From DASSUW01 sp963844405 (GTDB lineage Bacteria > Actinomycetota > Thermoleophilia > Solirubrobacterales > Solirubrobacteraceae): DNA of 64,000 nucleotides. Position numbers and translations under genes: made by a program. Below, piece by piece: positions 14,252 through 23,473 of this stretch. Within the stretch, counting starts at the first letter, position 1, and each line of letters opens with the position of its first letter. The notes beneath the pieces were generated by a model that saw nothing but the letters and a program-made list of their open reading frames with translations, was not told where the DNA came from and made no database searches. Location: contig CAWJNZ010000002.1 in the NCBI GenBank assembly GCA_963844405.1, positions 13,317-77,316 on the forward strand. Reading direction: 5' to 3'.

Positions 14252-15853
14252 GTGAAGGCTTCGTACTGGCGGGCGCTCGCGTGCGGCGCCTGCGCCGCCG
14301 TGCTGGCGGCGCCCACCGCGGCGGCGGAAGCCCCCCAGCCGCCGATGACCCTGCCCGGCGACGCCGTCACGGCGGCGGTGCCCGCCGCTCGCGGCACCTG
14401 GATCGTCGGCGCGCGCCCCGGCGCGGCGGCCCGCACGCTGGCGCGCCGCCACGGCGCCCGCCACGTCGGCCCGGCCGGCACCGGCGGCTACGTGATCGCG
14501 CGCCCGGGCGCCCGCGGCTTCGCGCGCGCGCTCGAGCGCCGCCGCCTGCTCGTGTACGCCCAGCCCGACACGCTCGCCGAGCCGCGTCAGCGCGCGCTGG
14601 CCCAGGACCCGCTCTCGGTGCCGCCGGACGACTGGCGCGACTGGGTCGTCGATCCCGCGCTCGTGCCCCCGCCGGTCGCGGCCGACAGCCCACTGATCGC
14701 GCTGGTCGACGCCCAGCTCGACCGGACGCACCCCGAGTGGCAGGGCGGCAGCACCGACGCCCTCGAGCAGTTCCCGGTCACCAACTCGCACGGCACCGCG
14801 ACCACGTCGGTGGCGGCCGCGCCGGTCAACGGGCTCGGCATCGTCGGCATCTGGCCGGGCGCGCGCGCTCTCAACGTCCCGCTCCCGGACGAGATCAGCT
14901 GCTCGCTCTCGGCCGACCAGATCGCCGAGGCGATCGACCGCGGCGCGGCGACCATCAACATGAGCTACGGGTCGAGCGCGCCCTGCTACCCGGAGTACGT
15001 CGCGCTGCAGTTCGCGGTCGCGAACGGGATCGTCCCGGTGGCCGCGGCCGGCAACGAGTTCAACGAGGGCAACCCGCCCGAGTTCCCGGCCACGCTGCCG
15101 CACGTGGTCACCGTGGCCGCCGTGGGCGGGCCGCCCTCGTTCCTGAGCTCGGGCTTCTCGAACGTCAACGAGGCGGTCGACCTGTCGGCGCCGGGCGAGT
15201 TCATCATGACGGCGGTGCCGCTCGCCCTCAATCCGGCCGGGTGGGAGCGCCAGAGCGGCACGAGCTTCGCCGCGCCGATGGTGGCCGCCACCGTCGCCTG
15301 GGTGCGCGCCGCGCGACCCGAGCTGACGCCCGACCAGGCCGTGCAGGCCGTGCGGCTGTCCGCGGTCGACCACGACGAGCCCGGCTGGGGGCCCGACACC
15401 GGATTCGGCGTCCTGAACGTGGCCGAGGCGCTGAGGTACGAGCCGCCGCCGCCCGATCCCTTCGAGCCCAACGACGACATGGTGTGGGTCGACGGACGCG
15501 CGTTCGGGAAGGCGGACCGGCTGGTCTTCAGCGGCCGCAGGGCCCGGCGGCTCGCCGCGACCATCGACGTCTTCGAGGACCCCGCCGACGTCTACCGCAT
15601 CAAGCTGCGCCGGCGCTCGCGCGTGAGGATCTCGGCCAACCCGGTGGGCGGCGACGACGTCGACCTGCGCGTCTACGGCCGCCGCGCCCGGTCGCTGCGG
15701 GCGCGGCCGCTCGAGCGTTCGGCGCGGCGCGGCCGGCGGACCGAGCGCATCACGCTGCGCAACCGGTCACGCCGCGCGCGCGTCTACTACGTCGCCGTGC
15801 GCGTGCAGGGCGTCCGCGACCTCGACGCCAGCTACACGCTGCGCGTGGGCTGA
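14252..15853 (+). CDS. Secreted subtilisin-like serine protease (S8)
   Basis: The 533-residue protein has a signal peptide (residues 1-26, AAVLAAPTAAAEA), an inhibitor-like propeptide region to about 110, and an S8 catalytic domain. The triad is D153 (ALVDAQLD), H180 (NSHGTAT) and S338 (SGTSFAAPM), with oxyanion N268 (AAGNEFNEG). The C-terminal 130 residues form a basic, strand-rich pre-peptidase-C-like domain (FEPNDDM, VDVYRI, YTLRVG) common in secreted proteases. Its 3' end overlaps the convergent trxB gene by 22 bp. GTG 14252 gives the complete signal peptide. Confidence 0.92.
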   Translation: MKASYWRALACGACAAVLAAPTAAAEAPQPPMTLPGDAVTAAVPAARGTWIVGARPGAAARTLARRHGARHVGPAGTGGYVIARPGARGFARALERRRLLVYAQPDTLAEPRQRALAQDPLSVPPDDWRDWVVDPALVPPPVAADSPLIALVDAQLDRTHPEWQGGSTDALEQFPVTNSHGTATTSVAAAPVNGLGIVGIWPGARALNVPLPDEISCSLSADQIAEAIDRGAATINMSYGSSAPCYPEYVALQFAVANGIVPVAAAGNEFNEGNPPEFPATLPHVVTVAAVGGPPSFLSSGFSNVNEAVDLSAPGEFIMTAVPLALNPAGWERQSGTSFAAPMVAATVAWVRAARPELTPDQAVQAVRLSAVDHDEPGWGPDTGFGVLNVAEALRYEPPPPDPFEPNDDMVWVDGRAFGKADRLVFSGRRARRLAATIDVFEDPADVYRIKLRRRSRVRISANPVGGDDVDLRVYGRRARSLRARPLERSARRGRRTERITLRNRSRRARVYYVAVRVQGVRDLDASYTLRVG

Positions 15854-16857
15854 GCCACCGGCGCCCACTGCTCCTCGGCGAGGTTGCCGGTGCCCTCGAG
15901 CGCGGCCGGGGTCGGCACCGCGGGGTTGTCGCGCAGGTACCACTCGGCGTCGAGCGCCGCCATGCAGCCGGTGCCGGCCGCGGTGACGGCCTGCCGGTAG
16001 GTGTGGTCGACGAGGTCGCCGGCGGCGAAGAAGCCCGGCACGTTGGTGCGGGTCGACTTGCCCTCGGTGATCACGTAGCCCTCGTCGTCGGTCTCGACGA
16101 TCTCGCTCACGATCTCCGACTGCGGCTCGTGGCCGATGGCGATGAAGGCGCCGTTCATCGGCAGCTCCTCGGTCTCGCCGGTCTCGGTGTTGCGCACGCG
16201 CGCGCGGTCGAGCGCCCCGTCCTCGCCGGCCAGGAACTCCTCGACGACGTACGGGGTCAGGAACTCGATGTTCTCGGTGTTGCGCGCGCGCTCGAGCATG
16301 ATCTTCGACGCGCGGAACTCGTCGCGCCGGTGCACGATCGTGACCTTGGAGGAGAACTTGGCCAGGAAGATCGCCTCCTCCATCGCCGAGTCGCCGCCGC
16401 CGACGATGATCGTCCCGCGGTCCTTGAAGAAGGCGGCGTCGCAGGTGGCGCAGTAGGAGACGCCGCGGCCGCCGAGCTCCTCCTCGCCGGGCACGCCGAG
16501 CTTCTTGTGCTCCGCCCCCATGGCGAGGACGACGGAGCGGGCCTGGTACTCGTCCTCGTCGACCCAGACGGTGTGCGGCTCGCCGTTCTGGCCGGGCTCG
16601 ACGCGGGTGACGTTCTCGGTGATGAAGCGAGCGCCGAAGCGCTCGGCCTGGTCGCGCAGGTCCTGCATCATCTGCGGGCCCATGACGCCCTGCGGGTAGC
16701 CGGGGTAGTTCTCGACGTCGGTCGTCTGCTGGAGCAGGCCGCCCCACATCCAGCCCTCGATCACGAGCGGTTCGAGGTTGGCGCGGGCGGTGTACAGCGC
16801 GGCGGTGTACCCCGCCGGGCCGCTGCCGATGATGATGACGTTCTCTGGCCCCTTCAT
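15832..16857 (-). CDS. trxB: Thioredoxin-disulfide reductase
   Basis: The 341-residue flavoprotein has FAD motif GSGPAGYTAAL at 11-21, the redox-active CATC pair in GVSYCATCDAAFF, the NADPH motif GGGDSAMEEAIFLAKF, HRRDEFRASK, and the second FAD motif GFFAAGDLVDHTYRQAVTAAG. It reduces thioredoxin with NADPH. A C-terminal extension of about 25 residues after the canonical end is present. ATG 16857 overlaps the stop of the upstream membrane-protein gene (ATGA), which puts trxB last in a three-gene coupled operon with a flippase-like protein and a PAP2 protein. Confidence 0.95.
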   Translation of the reverse strand: MKGPENVIIIGSGPAGYTAALYTARANLEPLVIEGWMWGGLLQQTTDVENYPGYPQGVMGPQMMQDLRDQAERFGARFITENVTRVEPGQNGEPHTVWVDEDEYQARSVVLAMGAEHKKLGVPGEEELGGRGVSYCATCDAAFFKDRGTIIVGGGDSAMEEAIFLAKFSSKVTIVHRRDEFRASKIMLERARNTENIEFLTPYVVEEFLAGEDGALDRARVRNTETGETEELPMNGAFIAIGHEPQSEIVSEIVETDDEGYVITEGKSTRTNVPGFFAAGDLVDHTYRQAVTAAGTGCMAALDAEWYLRDNPAVPTPAALEGTGNLAEEQWAPVAQPTRSV

Positions 16858-17960
16858 TTTGTATAGCTTAGCGACCAGCGCTCCACCGTCCGCCGCAGCT
16901 GGAAGTACGCGATCACGCCCGGGATCAGCGGCAGCCAGAAGGTGAAGGCGCGGTAGACCAGCACGGCGACCACGGCGAGGCCGCCGTCCACCCCGAAGGC
17001 GACGAACGAGGCGATCATGCCGCCCTCCACGCCGCCGACGCCGCCCGGCATCGGCAGCAGGTTGCCCAGCATGCCGACGAAGAAGGCCTGGACGAGGACG
17101 GCGGCCGGCGGGGCGTCGCCGAAGGCCCGGAAGGCCGCCCACAGCACGAGGATCTGAAAGCCCCAGAAGAGGAACGCGCCGAGCAGCGCCGGGTCGCCCG
17201 AGCGGACGTGGGCGAGCGCGTCGCGCATGCCGGCCGAGGCCGACGCCGGCAGGTTGGCGAGCTTCTGGGCGACGCGGGCGAGCCGGCCGCCGCGCGTGGC
17301 CCAGCCTCCGAGCCGGCGCTGGAGGTCGGTCGGCACCAGGGCGATCGAGAGGCCGACGGCGAGCGCGATGACGGCGAAGGCAGCGGGGATGACGGTGAGG
17401 CCGAACGGCGCCTCGCCGGGGAAGATCCCGAGCCGCAGGCCGAGCCCGGCGACGATCAGCGCGGCCACGTAGGGGAAGTAGGTGAGGATCAGGAAGGAGA
17501 GCGTGGCGTCGGCCACCAGCCGCTTGCGCATGCCGGCGCGCCGCAGCGCCCAGGCGGTGAGAACGAGCCCGCCGGCGCCGCCGGCCGCGAAGATCCGCGA
17601 CGCCGCCAGCCCCGCCATGGTGATCTGGTAGCTCTCGGGCCAGCCGATCCGCTCGCCTCCGGGCACGCGGATGAAGACGCCGCGGAACATCATCACGTAG
17701 CCGCCGAACATGCCGATCGTGAAGACGAAGGCGGCGAAGATCCAGTACGGGCTGCCGTTCTCGATCCGGTGCCAGGTGTCCTCGAGGCCCGCGAGCTGGG
17801 GCAGCAGGTAGTAGAGGGCGGCCAGCGAGGCGGCGAGGAAGCCGCCGAGGAAGAGCAGGTTGCGGGCGGTGAACTGGAGGCGCGGCGGCTCCTCCTCGGC
17901 CGGGACCCGGCGGTTCGGCGTCTCGACGGGCGCACTCGAAGGCGCCGCCGCGTCCCTCAT
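16854..17960 (-). CDS. Lysylphosphatidylglycerol synthase-like transmembrane protein (UPF0104)
   Basis: A 368-residue integral membrane protein with about eight predicted helices. The family pattern of the LPG synthase/YbhN flippase domain is present: FGGYVMMFRGVFIRV, ASRIFAAGGAGGLVLTAWAL, GMLGNLLPMPGGVGGVEGGM and VLVYRAFTFWLPLIPGVIAYF. It lacks the soluble aminoacyl-transferase domain of MprF, so it is not an LPG synthase itself. Such proteins are thought to translocate lipids or lipid-linked precursors. It is coupled by ATGA overlaps to the PAP2 gene upstream and trxB downstream. Confidence 0.85.
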   Translation of the reverse strand: MRDAAAPSSAPVETPNRRVPAEEEPPRLQFTARNLLFLGGFLAASLAALYYLLPQLAGLEDTWHRIENGSPYWIFAAFVFTIGMFGGYVMMFRGVFIRVPGGERIGWPESYQITMAGLAASRIFAAGGAGGLVLTAWALRRAGMRKRLVADATLSFLILTYFPYVAALIVAGLGLRLGIFPGEAPFGLTVIPAAFAVIALAVGLSIALVPTDLQRRLGGWATRGGRLARVAQKLANLPASASAGMRDALAHVRSGDPALLGAFLFWGFQILVLWAAFRAFGDAPPAAVLVQAFFVGMLGNLLPMPGGVGGVEGGMIASFVAFGVDGGLAVVAVLVYRAFTFWLPLIPGVIAYFQLRRTVERWSLSYTK

Positions 17961-18889
17961 GCCCGCGCCCTGGCCTCGATCGCTCCGACGGCCTTCGCGA
18001 GCCGGCCGGCCAGCGGCGCGGCCGCGGGCGCGCCGGCGCGGACGCCCTCGGCCAGCGCGAGGCCGGCGGCGAGGTCGACCACGTAGTGCTCGCCGAGGTA
18101 GACGAGCGCGAGGCCGAGCAGGAGCGTGTAGGTCCAGCCGAGCGAGCCCGCGACGACTCCGGTCTCGGCGAGCACATGCGCGGCCGAGACGGATGTCGCG
18201 AAGTGCAGGGAGGGCATGGCGGCCAGCGGGTTTCCCCCGAAGACACCGTACAGGGGGGCCCAGCCGGACCGCCAGAAATGCTCGCCGTACTCGACCATCA
18301 TGCGCCGCAGCTCGGGGGTCCGGCCGTCCTCCATCAGCCCCTCGGCGGCCGCGTACCACGGCGGCGCGGTGGGGACGGCCCAGTAGCCGATCAACCCGAT
18401 GTCGAAGGTCGCGTAGATCCGCGCGGCGCCGCGCTGGAACCGCTCGGGGTGGCGGAGGATCAGGTAGAGCACGGTCCCGTGCGGGAACGCGAACCAGAAC
18501 CAGTGCGACCAGACGAGCAGCTTCTCCCAGGCACGGAAGGCGCCGGGGGTGCCGAAGGCGCGCTGGAGCCTGAGCGTCGGCGTGGTGCCGCGGCCGAGCA
18601 CCCGGTCCGCTCTGACCGGATAGGCCACCTTGACCCGCCGCGCCAGCAGCTCGGGGTCGTCGTAGGGCATCTTGTACGCAGCGACGTAGGCCCACATCTG
18701 CAGAAGGCACGTGACGACATCACGCGCGCGCGAGCGCGGGACGAGCACAGTGAGCGCCGCGGGGGCGGCGGCGGCAGCGCCCAGCACGACGGGCGGCTTC
18801 AGCCGCAGCCTGCGGCGGACGAGCGGAGCCGCCACGCCGGCGGCCAGCACCGTCACGGCGGCCGCGCGGACGGCGGTCGAGCGGCGCAC
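17957..18889 (-). CDS. PAP2-superfamily / inositol-phosphoceramide synthase-like membrane protein
   Basis: A 310-residue membrane protein with an N-terminal helix pair and later helices. It carries PAP2-type motifs: AMPSLHFATS (C2, catalytic His) and YLGEHYVVDLAAG (C3, His and Asp), with WFWFAFPHGTVLYLI before them. This variant layout resembles the Aur1/Ipt1-like PAP2_3 group that transfers phosphoryl-alcohol head groups between lipids. With the flippase-like neighbour it suggests a lipid head-group pathway, for example phosphoinositide or glycolipid remodelling; this is inference. ATG 18889 is the first gene of the minus operon. Confidence 0.8.
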   Translation of the reverse strand: MRRSTAVRAAAVTVLAAGVAAPLVRRRLRLKPPVVLGAAAAAPAALTVLVPRSRARDVVTCLLQMWAYVAAYKMPYDDPELLARRVKVAYPVRADRVLGRGTTPTLRLQRAFGTPGAFRAWEKLLVWSHWFWFAFPHGTVLYLILRHPERFQRGAARIYATFDIGLIGYWAVPTAPPWYAAAEGLMEDGRTPELRRMMVEYGEHFWRSGWAPLYGVFGGNPLAAMPSLHFATSVSAAHVLAETGVVAGSLGWTYTLLLGLALVYLGEHYVVDLAAGLALAEGVRAGAPAAAPLAGRLAKAVGAIEARARA

Positions 18890-18950
18890 TGCGCCGAGCC
18901 TAGTGCGTCGGGGTCTTCGGCGGCATACGGCTGCCCGTACGCCATGCCGG

Positions 18951-19077
18951 GACGCACTGCGGGCATTGAGGGAGACGGGATCGGCCGAGTGGTCGGTTAG
19001 TCGGCGTGAGACCGATTAAGTGAGCACTCGACTCTCGCGAGCCTCGATCCCGACTCCCTACAAGCCTGAAGTTCGTC
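18951..19077. repeat. 127-bp palindromic element, copy 1 of a two-copy family
   Basis: About 33-bp imperfect terminal inverted repeats, 18951-18984 and 19042-19077, share GACG-ACT, GGC, GGGAG and CGGGATCG blocks. The left end ACTGCGGGCATTGAGGGAG closely matches ACTGCGGCATTGAGGGAG at 42759-42776, the end of another element. The interior contains smaller stems (CGAGTG/CACTCG, TCGGT/ACCGA). A further stem AGTGCGTC/GACGCACT joins 18902-18909 to 18951-18958. It lies between divergent genes starting at 18889 and 19131. Confidence 0.6.
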
Positions 19078-19130
19078 CCTGCGCGCGCCAACAGGCGCGC
19101 GCGGGCGGCCTCTGGGATAGAACCTGACCC

Positions 19131-19913
19131 ATGGAGACCGTGAACCTCGAGCGCCGCGACGGCGAGCTCCGCATCACGCTCAACCGGCCGGACACCATGA
19201 ACGCCTGGAACAAGCAGTTCGGCGCCGATCTGCTGGCCGCCGTCGAGGCGGCGCGCGAGGACGACGTGCGCGTCGTGGTCGTCACCGGCGCCGGACGCGC
19301 GTTCTCGTCGGGGGCCGACCTGCGGGCCGGCTTCGACCCCACGCCGGAGGGCCACCCCGACGTCGAGTCCGTGCTGCACGGCGTCTACCACCCGATCATC
19401 ACCGGCCTGCGCCAGCTCCCGAAGCCGGTGGTGGCCGCCGTCAACGGCCCCGCGGTCGGCATCGGCTGCTCGCTCGCGCTCGCGGCCGACCTGGTCGTGG
19501 CCCGCGAGTCGGCCTACTTCCTGCTGGCGTTCGTGAACATCGGGCTGGTCCCCGACGGCGGCTCGTCGCTCCTCCTCCCGGAGCGCATCGGGCTGGCGCG
19601 GGCGACCGAGATGGCGATGCTGGGTGAGCGGATACCGGCCAGGAAGGCGCTCGAGTGGGGCCTGGTCAACCGCGTGACGGCGGACGACGAGCTGGAGGGC
19701 ACGGTCGACGAGCTGGCGGCCCGCCTGGCGGCCGGCCCCACGCGCGCGTACGCCGGGATCAAGCGTCAGCTCAACCACTGGCTCTTCACCCGGATGGCGG
19801 AGCAGCTGGACCTCGAGGCGTCGATCCAGCAGCAGTCGGCCGCCTCCGGCGACTTCCTCGAGGGCGTGCAGGCGTTCCTGGAGAAGCGCCCGGCCGCCTT
19901 CTCGGGCCGGTGA
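19131..19913 (+). CDS. Enoyl-CoA hydratase/isomerase (PaaG-like)
   Basis: A 260-residue crotonase-fold enzyme: oxyanion-hole segments GAGRAFSSGADLRAG and AAVNGPAVGIGCSLALAADL, then FVNIGLVPDGGSSLLLPERIG and a C-terminal helical trimerisation region. The acidic residue after GLVP is Asp rather than the Glu of classical hydratases, and the first catalytic Glu is not evident. This is the pattern of PaaG-type ring-epoxide/enoyl-CoA isomerases. The substrate is uncertain. ATG 19131 follows a palindromic region; no ribosome binding site is strong, and GATAGAA about 15 bp upstream could be a -10 box. Confidence 0.88.
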   Translation: METVNLERRDGELRITLNRPDTMNAWNKQFGADLLAAVEAAREDDVRVVVVTGAGRAFSSGADLRAGFDPTPEGHPDVESVLHGVYHPIITGLRQLPKPVVAAVNGPAVGIGCSLALAADLVVARESAYFLLAFVNIGLVPDGGSSLLLPERIGLARATEMAMLGERIPARKALEWGLVNRVTADDELEGTVDELAARLAAGPTRAYAGIKRQLNHWLFTRMAEQLDLEASIQQQSAASGDFLEGVQAFLEKRPAAFSGR

Positions 19914-19954
19914 GCCGCCGTTCCCCGGTGCGGCGTCCATATACTGCCGACGCC

Positions 19955-20875
19955 GTGAGGCCCGACCAGGAGACGAAGACGCGGCACCACCTTCGCAGGC
20001 TCGGCGCGGTGCTCGGTGCCGTGGTGCTCGGTGCGCTCGTGTTCGCTCCCGCCGCCTCTGCCGGCTGGTTCCTGCCCGAGTCGAACGGCTCGCCGAACGC
20101 CGACGCGATCCGGACGCTCTACATCCTGATCGCGCTCATCGGCCTCGTCATCTTCATCGGGGTCGAGGGCCTGCTGGTCTACTCGATGTTCAAGTTCCGC
20201 GCCAAGCGCGGCCGGGTGGCGGCCCAGATCCACGGCAACACGCAGCTCGAGATCGGCTGGACGGTCGGCGCCGCGGCGATCCTGATCTTCCTCACGGTCT
20301 TCACCTTCGTCCTGCTCGACGACGTCAAGAACCCCGCGGCCTCGCAGCTCGACGGCGAGGGCAACCCGATCGCCGCCAACACGATCCTCGCCGCGACCGA
20401 CCAGCCGTCGCCGCCCGGCGACGGCTTCACGCTGAACATCCGCGTGATCGGCGAGCAGTACGCCTGGAGCTTCTTCTATCCCCAGGAAGAGGGCCAGGAC
20501 CGCGTCTACGCCTACAACGACATGTACGTGCCGATCGGTGCCACCGTCACGCTCGACGTGCAGTCGAAGGACGTGGCGCACTCGTGGTGGATCCCCGAGC
20601 TCGGCGGCAAGGCCGACGCGGTGCCCGGCTACACGAACAAGACGTGGTTCCAGATCCCGCTCGACGCGCTCGAGGAGGGCCAGGACCGGGTGGTCTACGA
20701 AGGCCAGTGCGCCGAGCTCTGCGGCCGCAACCACGCCGACATGCTCGCCCGCGTCATCGGCCTGCCGTATGACGACTGGGTGCAGTGGCGCGAAGACAAG
20801 GCGCAGGAGCTGGCCGAGGCCCAGGAAGAGGCGTCGCAGGAGCGCGAGCCGGAACAGCCGGAGGAGGAGGGCTGA
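19955..20875 (+). CDS. coxB: Cytochrome c oxidase subunit II (aa3, no heme c)
   Basis: The 306-residue protein has a signal/anchor (LGAVVLGALVFAPAASA), two transmembrane helices (about 60-80 and 100-120) and a periplasmic cupredoxin CuA domain. Its ligands are His in VAHSWWIPELGGK and the QCAELCGRNHADM motif with the two Cys, His and Met. A C-terminal Glu/Gln-rich tail follows, with no CxxCH, so it is an aa3 rather than caa3 subunit. GTG 19955 lies about 9 bp after TATACT, suggesting a leaderless mRNA. It overlaps coxA by TGATG. Confidence 0.93.
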   Translation: MRPDQETKTRHHLRRLGAVLGAVVLGALVFAPAASAGWFLPESNGSPNADAIRTLYILIALIGLVIFIGVEGLLVYSMFKFRAKRGRVAAQIHGNTQLEIGWTVGAAAILIFLTVFTFVLLDDVKNPAASQLDGEGNPIAANTILAATDQPSPPGDGFTLNIRVIGEQYAWSFFYPQEEGQDRVYAYNDMYVPIGATVTLDVQSKDVAHSWWIPELGGKADAVPGYTNKTWFQIPLDALEEGQDRVVYEGQCAELCGRNHADMLARVIGLPYDDWVQWREDKAQELAEAQEEASQEREPEQPEEEG

Positions 20876-22563
20876 TGGCGGTCATCACGGGCACCGCGAG
20901 GCCGCAGATCATCGCCCACGAGGTCGAGCGCCCGCGGCGTGGCTGGGTGACGTGGCTGACCACGACCGACCACAAGAAGATCGGGATCATGTACCTCCTC
21001 ACGGTGCTGGTCTTCTTCGTCATCGGCGGCGTCGAGGCGCTGCTGATGCGGACCCAGCTCGGCGTTCCGGAGAACACCTTCCTGACGCCCGAGAAGTACA
21101 ACGAGATCATGACCATGCACGGGACGACGATGGTCTTCCTCGTCGTCGTCCCGGTCTGGGCGGGCTTCGCGAACTACTTCCTGCCGCTGATGATCGGCGC
21201 GCGCGACGTCGCCTTCCCGCGGCTGAACGCGTGGTCGTACTGGATGTTCCTGTTCGGCGGCATCGCGCTCTACGCGTCGCTCTTCTTCACGCCGCCCGAG
21301 GCGGGCTGGACCTCCTACGTGCCGCTCTCGCTGAAGGAGTTCTCGCCCTCCAACGGCCAGGAGGCCTGGATCTACATGGTCCACCTCACCGGCCTGGCCT
21401 CGATCATCGGCGCGATCAACTTCATCGCCACGATCCACAACATGCGCGCGCCGGGCATGGGCTGGGGCCGCATGCCGCTGTTCGTGTGGACGATCCTCAT
21501 CTACGCCTACCTGATCATCCTGGCGCTGACGTCGCTGGCCGCCACGGTCACGATGCTGCTGCTGGATCGCAACTTCGGGACCGAGTTCTTCGATCCCACC
21601 GAGGGCGGCTCGGCGCTGCTGTGGCAGCACCTGTTCTGGTTCTTCGGCCACCCCGAGGTCTACATCCTCGTGCTGCCGGCCTTCGGCGTGTTCTCCGAGG
21701 TCCTGCCGGTGTTCGCGCGCAAGCCGATCTTCGGCTACAAGGCGATCGCCGCGGCCACCGCCGGCATCGCCTTCCTCGGCATGCTCGTGTGGGCGCACCA
21801 CATGTTCACGACGCCGATGAGCACGGTGGTGCTGGCCTTCTTCATGCTCTCGAGCTTCCTGATCGCGGTGCCGACCGGCGTGAAGATCTTCAACTGGATC
21901 GCGACGCTGTGGCGCGGCACGGTCGAGTGGCGCGTGCCGCTGCTGTTCTGCGTCGGCGGCATCGCGACGTTCCTGATGGGCGGCATCACCGGCATCTTCC
22001 TGGCCGTCTTCCCGGTCGACTGGCAGCTGCACGACACGTACTTCGTCGTCGCCCACTTCCATTACACGGCGTTCGGCGCCTCCGCCTTCGCGATGGTCGC
22101 GGCGCTCTACTACTGGTTCCCGAAGATGACGGGCCGGCTCATGTCGGAGGGCCTCGGCAAGGTCTCGTTCGTCCTCTTCTTCGTCGGCTTCCACCTGACG
22201 TTCCTCATCCAGCACTCGGCCGGGCTCGACGGCATGCCGCGGCGCATCTACGAGTACCAGGAGGAGGGCTGGACGATCATGAACCTGATCTCCACGATCG
22301 GGGCCTACGTGCTGGCGCTCAGCGTCCTGCTGACGATCGTCAACGTCGTGCGGTCGCTCAAGAAGGGCCCGATCGCCGGCCCGGACCCGTGGAAGGCGAA
22401 CACGCTCGAGTGGTTCACGCCGTCGCCGCCGCCGGAGAACAACTTCGACGTGGTCCCGCGCGTGCGCTCGGTCGAGCCGATGAAGGACATCCGGCGCCAG
22501 ATCGAGCGCCAGACCGGGGTGCCGCAGCGCTTCGAGGCCGGCAAGCCGATGGTGCGCACGTAG
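20875..22563 (+). CDS. coxA: Cytochrome c oxidase subunit I, A1-type
   Basis: A 562-residue, 12-helix heme-copper oxidase subunit I. The D-channel entry is ANYFLPLMIGARD with AFPRLN. The active site is FGHPEVYILVLP, with the Glu and cross-linked Tyr that define the A1 subfamily; WAHHMFTT holds the CuB histidines. HVSD-type VDWQLHDTYFVVAHFHYT carries the heme ligands and ends in YYWFPKMTGR. It reduces O2 to water and pumps protons in the membrane. ATG 20875 overlaps the coxB stop. No subunit III gene follows here; ctaB does. Subunit III may be elsewhere or shared with the second oxidase. Confidence 0.96.
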   Translation: MAVITGTARPQIIAHEVERPRRGWVTWLTTTDHKKIGIMYLLTVLVFFVIGGVEALLMRTQLGVPENTFLTPEKYNEIMTMHGTTMVFLVVVPVWAGFANYFLPLMIGARDVAFPRLNAWSYWMFLFGGIALYASLFFTPPEAGWTSYVPLSLKEFSPSNGQEAWIYMVHLTGLASIIGAINFIATIHNMRAPGMGWGRMPLFVWTILIYAYLIILALTSLAATVTMLLLDRNFGTEFFDPTEGGSALLWQHLFWFFGHPEVYILVLPAFGVFSEVLPVFARKPIFGYKAIAAATAGIAFLGMLVWAHHMFTTPMSTVVLAFFMLSSFLIAVPTGVKIFNWIATLWRGTVEWRVPLLFCVGGIATFLMGGITGIFLAVFPVDWQLHDTYFVVAHFHYTAFGASAFAMVAALYYWFPKMTGRLMSEGLGKVSFVLFFVGFHLTFLIQHSAGLDGMPRRIYEYQEEGWTIMNLISTIGAYVLALSVLLTIVNVVRSLKKGPIAGPDPWKANTLEWFTPSPPPENNFDVVPRVRSVEPMKDIRRQIERQTGVPQRFEAGKPMVRT

Positions 22564-23469
22564 ATGGAGGCCTCGCGCGCCACCACGGCGACCGCCGCGC
22601 CCGTCGAGCTGAGCCAGGTCCTCGCCGACTACGTCACGCTCACGAAGCCCAAGGTGCAGCTGCTGCTGCTCCTGACGACGGTGACGACGATGTACGTGGC
22701 CGGCGACCCGTCGGCCTCGCTCGTGGCGCTGACGGTGATCGGCGGGTCGCTGTCGGCGGGCGGCGCCGCCGCGGTCAACCACTACTGGGACCGCGACATC
22801 GACGCGCAGATGGCCCGCACGGCCACCCGCCCCGTGCCCTCGGGCCGCGTGCGCCCGCGCTCGGCGCTGATCTACGGGCTGGTGCTCGCCGCGCTGTCGT
22901 TCCTGGTGCTGGCCACCACGGTCAACCTGCTGTCGGCGTTCCTGGCGCTGAGCGGGTTCCTCGGCTACGTCTTCGTCTACACGATCTGGCTCAAGCGCTC
23001 GACGCCGCAGAACATCGTCATCGGCGGCGCCGCGGGGGCCGTGCCGCCGCTGGTCGGCTGGGCGGCGGTGACCGGCGGGCTCGATCCCGCCGCGCTGTAC
23101 CTGTTCGCGATCGTCTTCTACTGGACCCCGCCGCACTTCTGGGCGCTGTCGCTGCTGATGAAGGACGAGTACGCGCGCGTGGGCGTGCCGATGATGCCCG
23201 TCGTGCACGGCGAGGCCGAGACGCGCCGCCAGATCCTGCTCTACACGGTGCTGCTCGGCGTGCTGACCCTGCTTCCTGTGGTCTTCGGCTTCTTCGGCGC
23301 CATCTACGCGGCCGCAGCCGTGCTGCTCGGCGGCGCCTTCCTGACGTTGTCGATTCGGCTGCAGCGGCGCGCAGACCGCCGGAGCGCCCTGCGCACCTAT
23401 CTCTTCTCGCTCGCCTACCTCGCCCTGCTGTTCGTGGCGATGGTGGTCGACGCGCAGCTGCTCGGCTGA
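22564..23469 (+). CDS. ctaB: Protoheme IX farnesyltransferase (heme O synthase)
   Basis: The 301-residue UbiA-superfamily membrane enzyme has the signature NHYWDRDIDAQMARTATRPV at about 78-97 (two Asp of the first Asp-rich motif) and YTIWLKRSTPQNIVIGGAAG. The second loop reads FYWTPPHFWALSLLMKDEYARVGVPM. It farnesylates heme B to heme O, needed for the a-type hemes of the oxidase. ATG 22564 starts immediately after the coxA stop, so it is the third gene of coxBA-ctaB. Confidence 0.96.
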   Translation: MEASRATTATAAPVELSQVLADYVTLTKPKVQLLLLLTTVTTMYVAGDPSASLVALTVIGGSLSAGGAAAVNHYWDRDIDAQMARTATRPVPSGRVRPRSALIYGLVLAALSFLVLATTVNLLSAFLALSGFLGYVFVYTIWLKRSTPQNIVIGGAAGAVPPLVGWAAVTGGLDPAALYLFAIVFYWTPPHFWALSLLMKDEYARVGVPMMPVVHGEAETRRQILLYTVLLGVLTLLPVVFGFFGAIYAAAAVLLGGAFLTLSIRLQRRADRRSALRTYLFSLAYLALLFVAMVVDAQLLG

Positions 23470-23473
23470 ACGC

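Noticed and set aside
14092..16866. Very long Arg/Ala-rich open frame on the plus strand opposite trxB and overlapping the subtilase
   Set aside because: It is a G+C-driven shadow: composition is Arg/Ala/Pro noise, and the regions have clear subtilase and TrxB coding in other frames.
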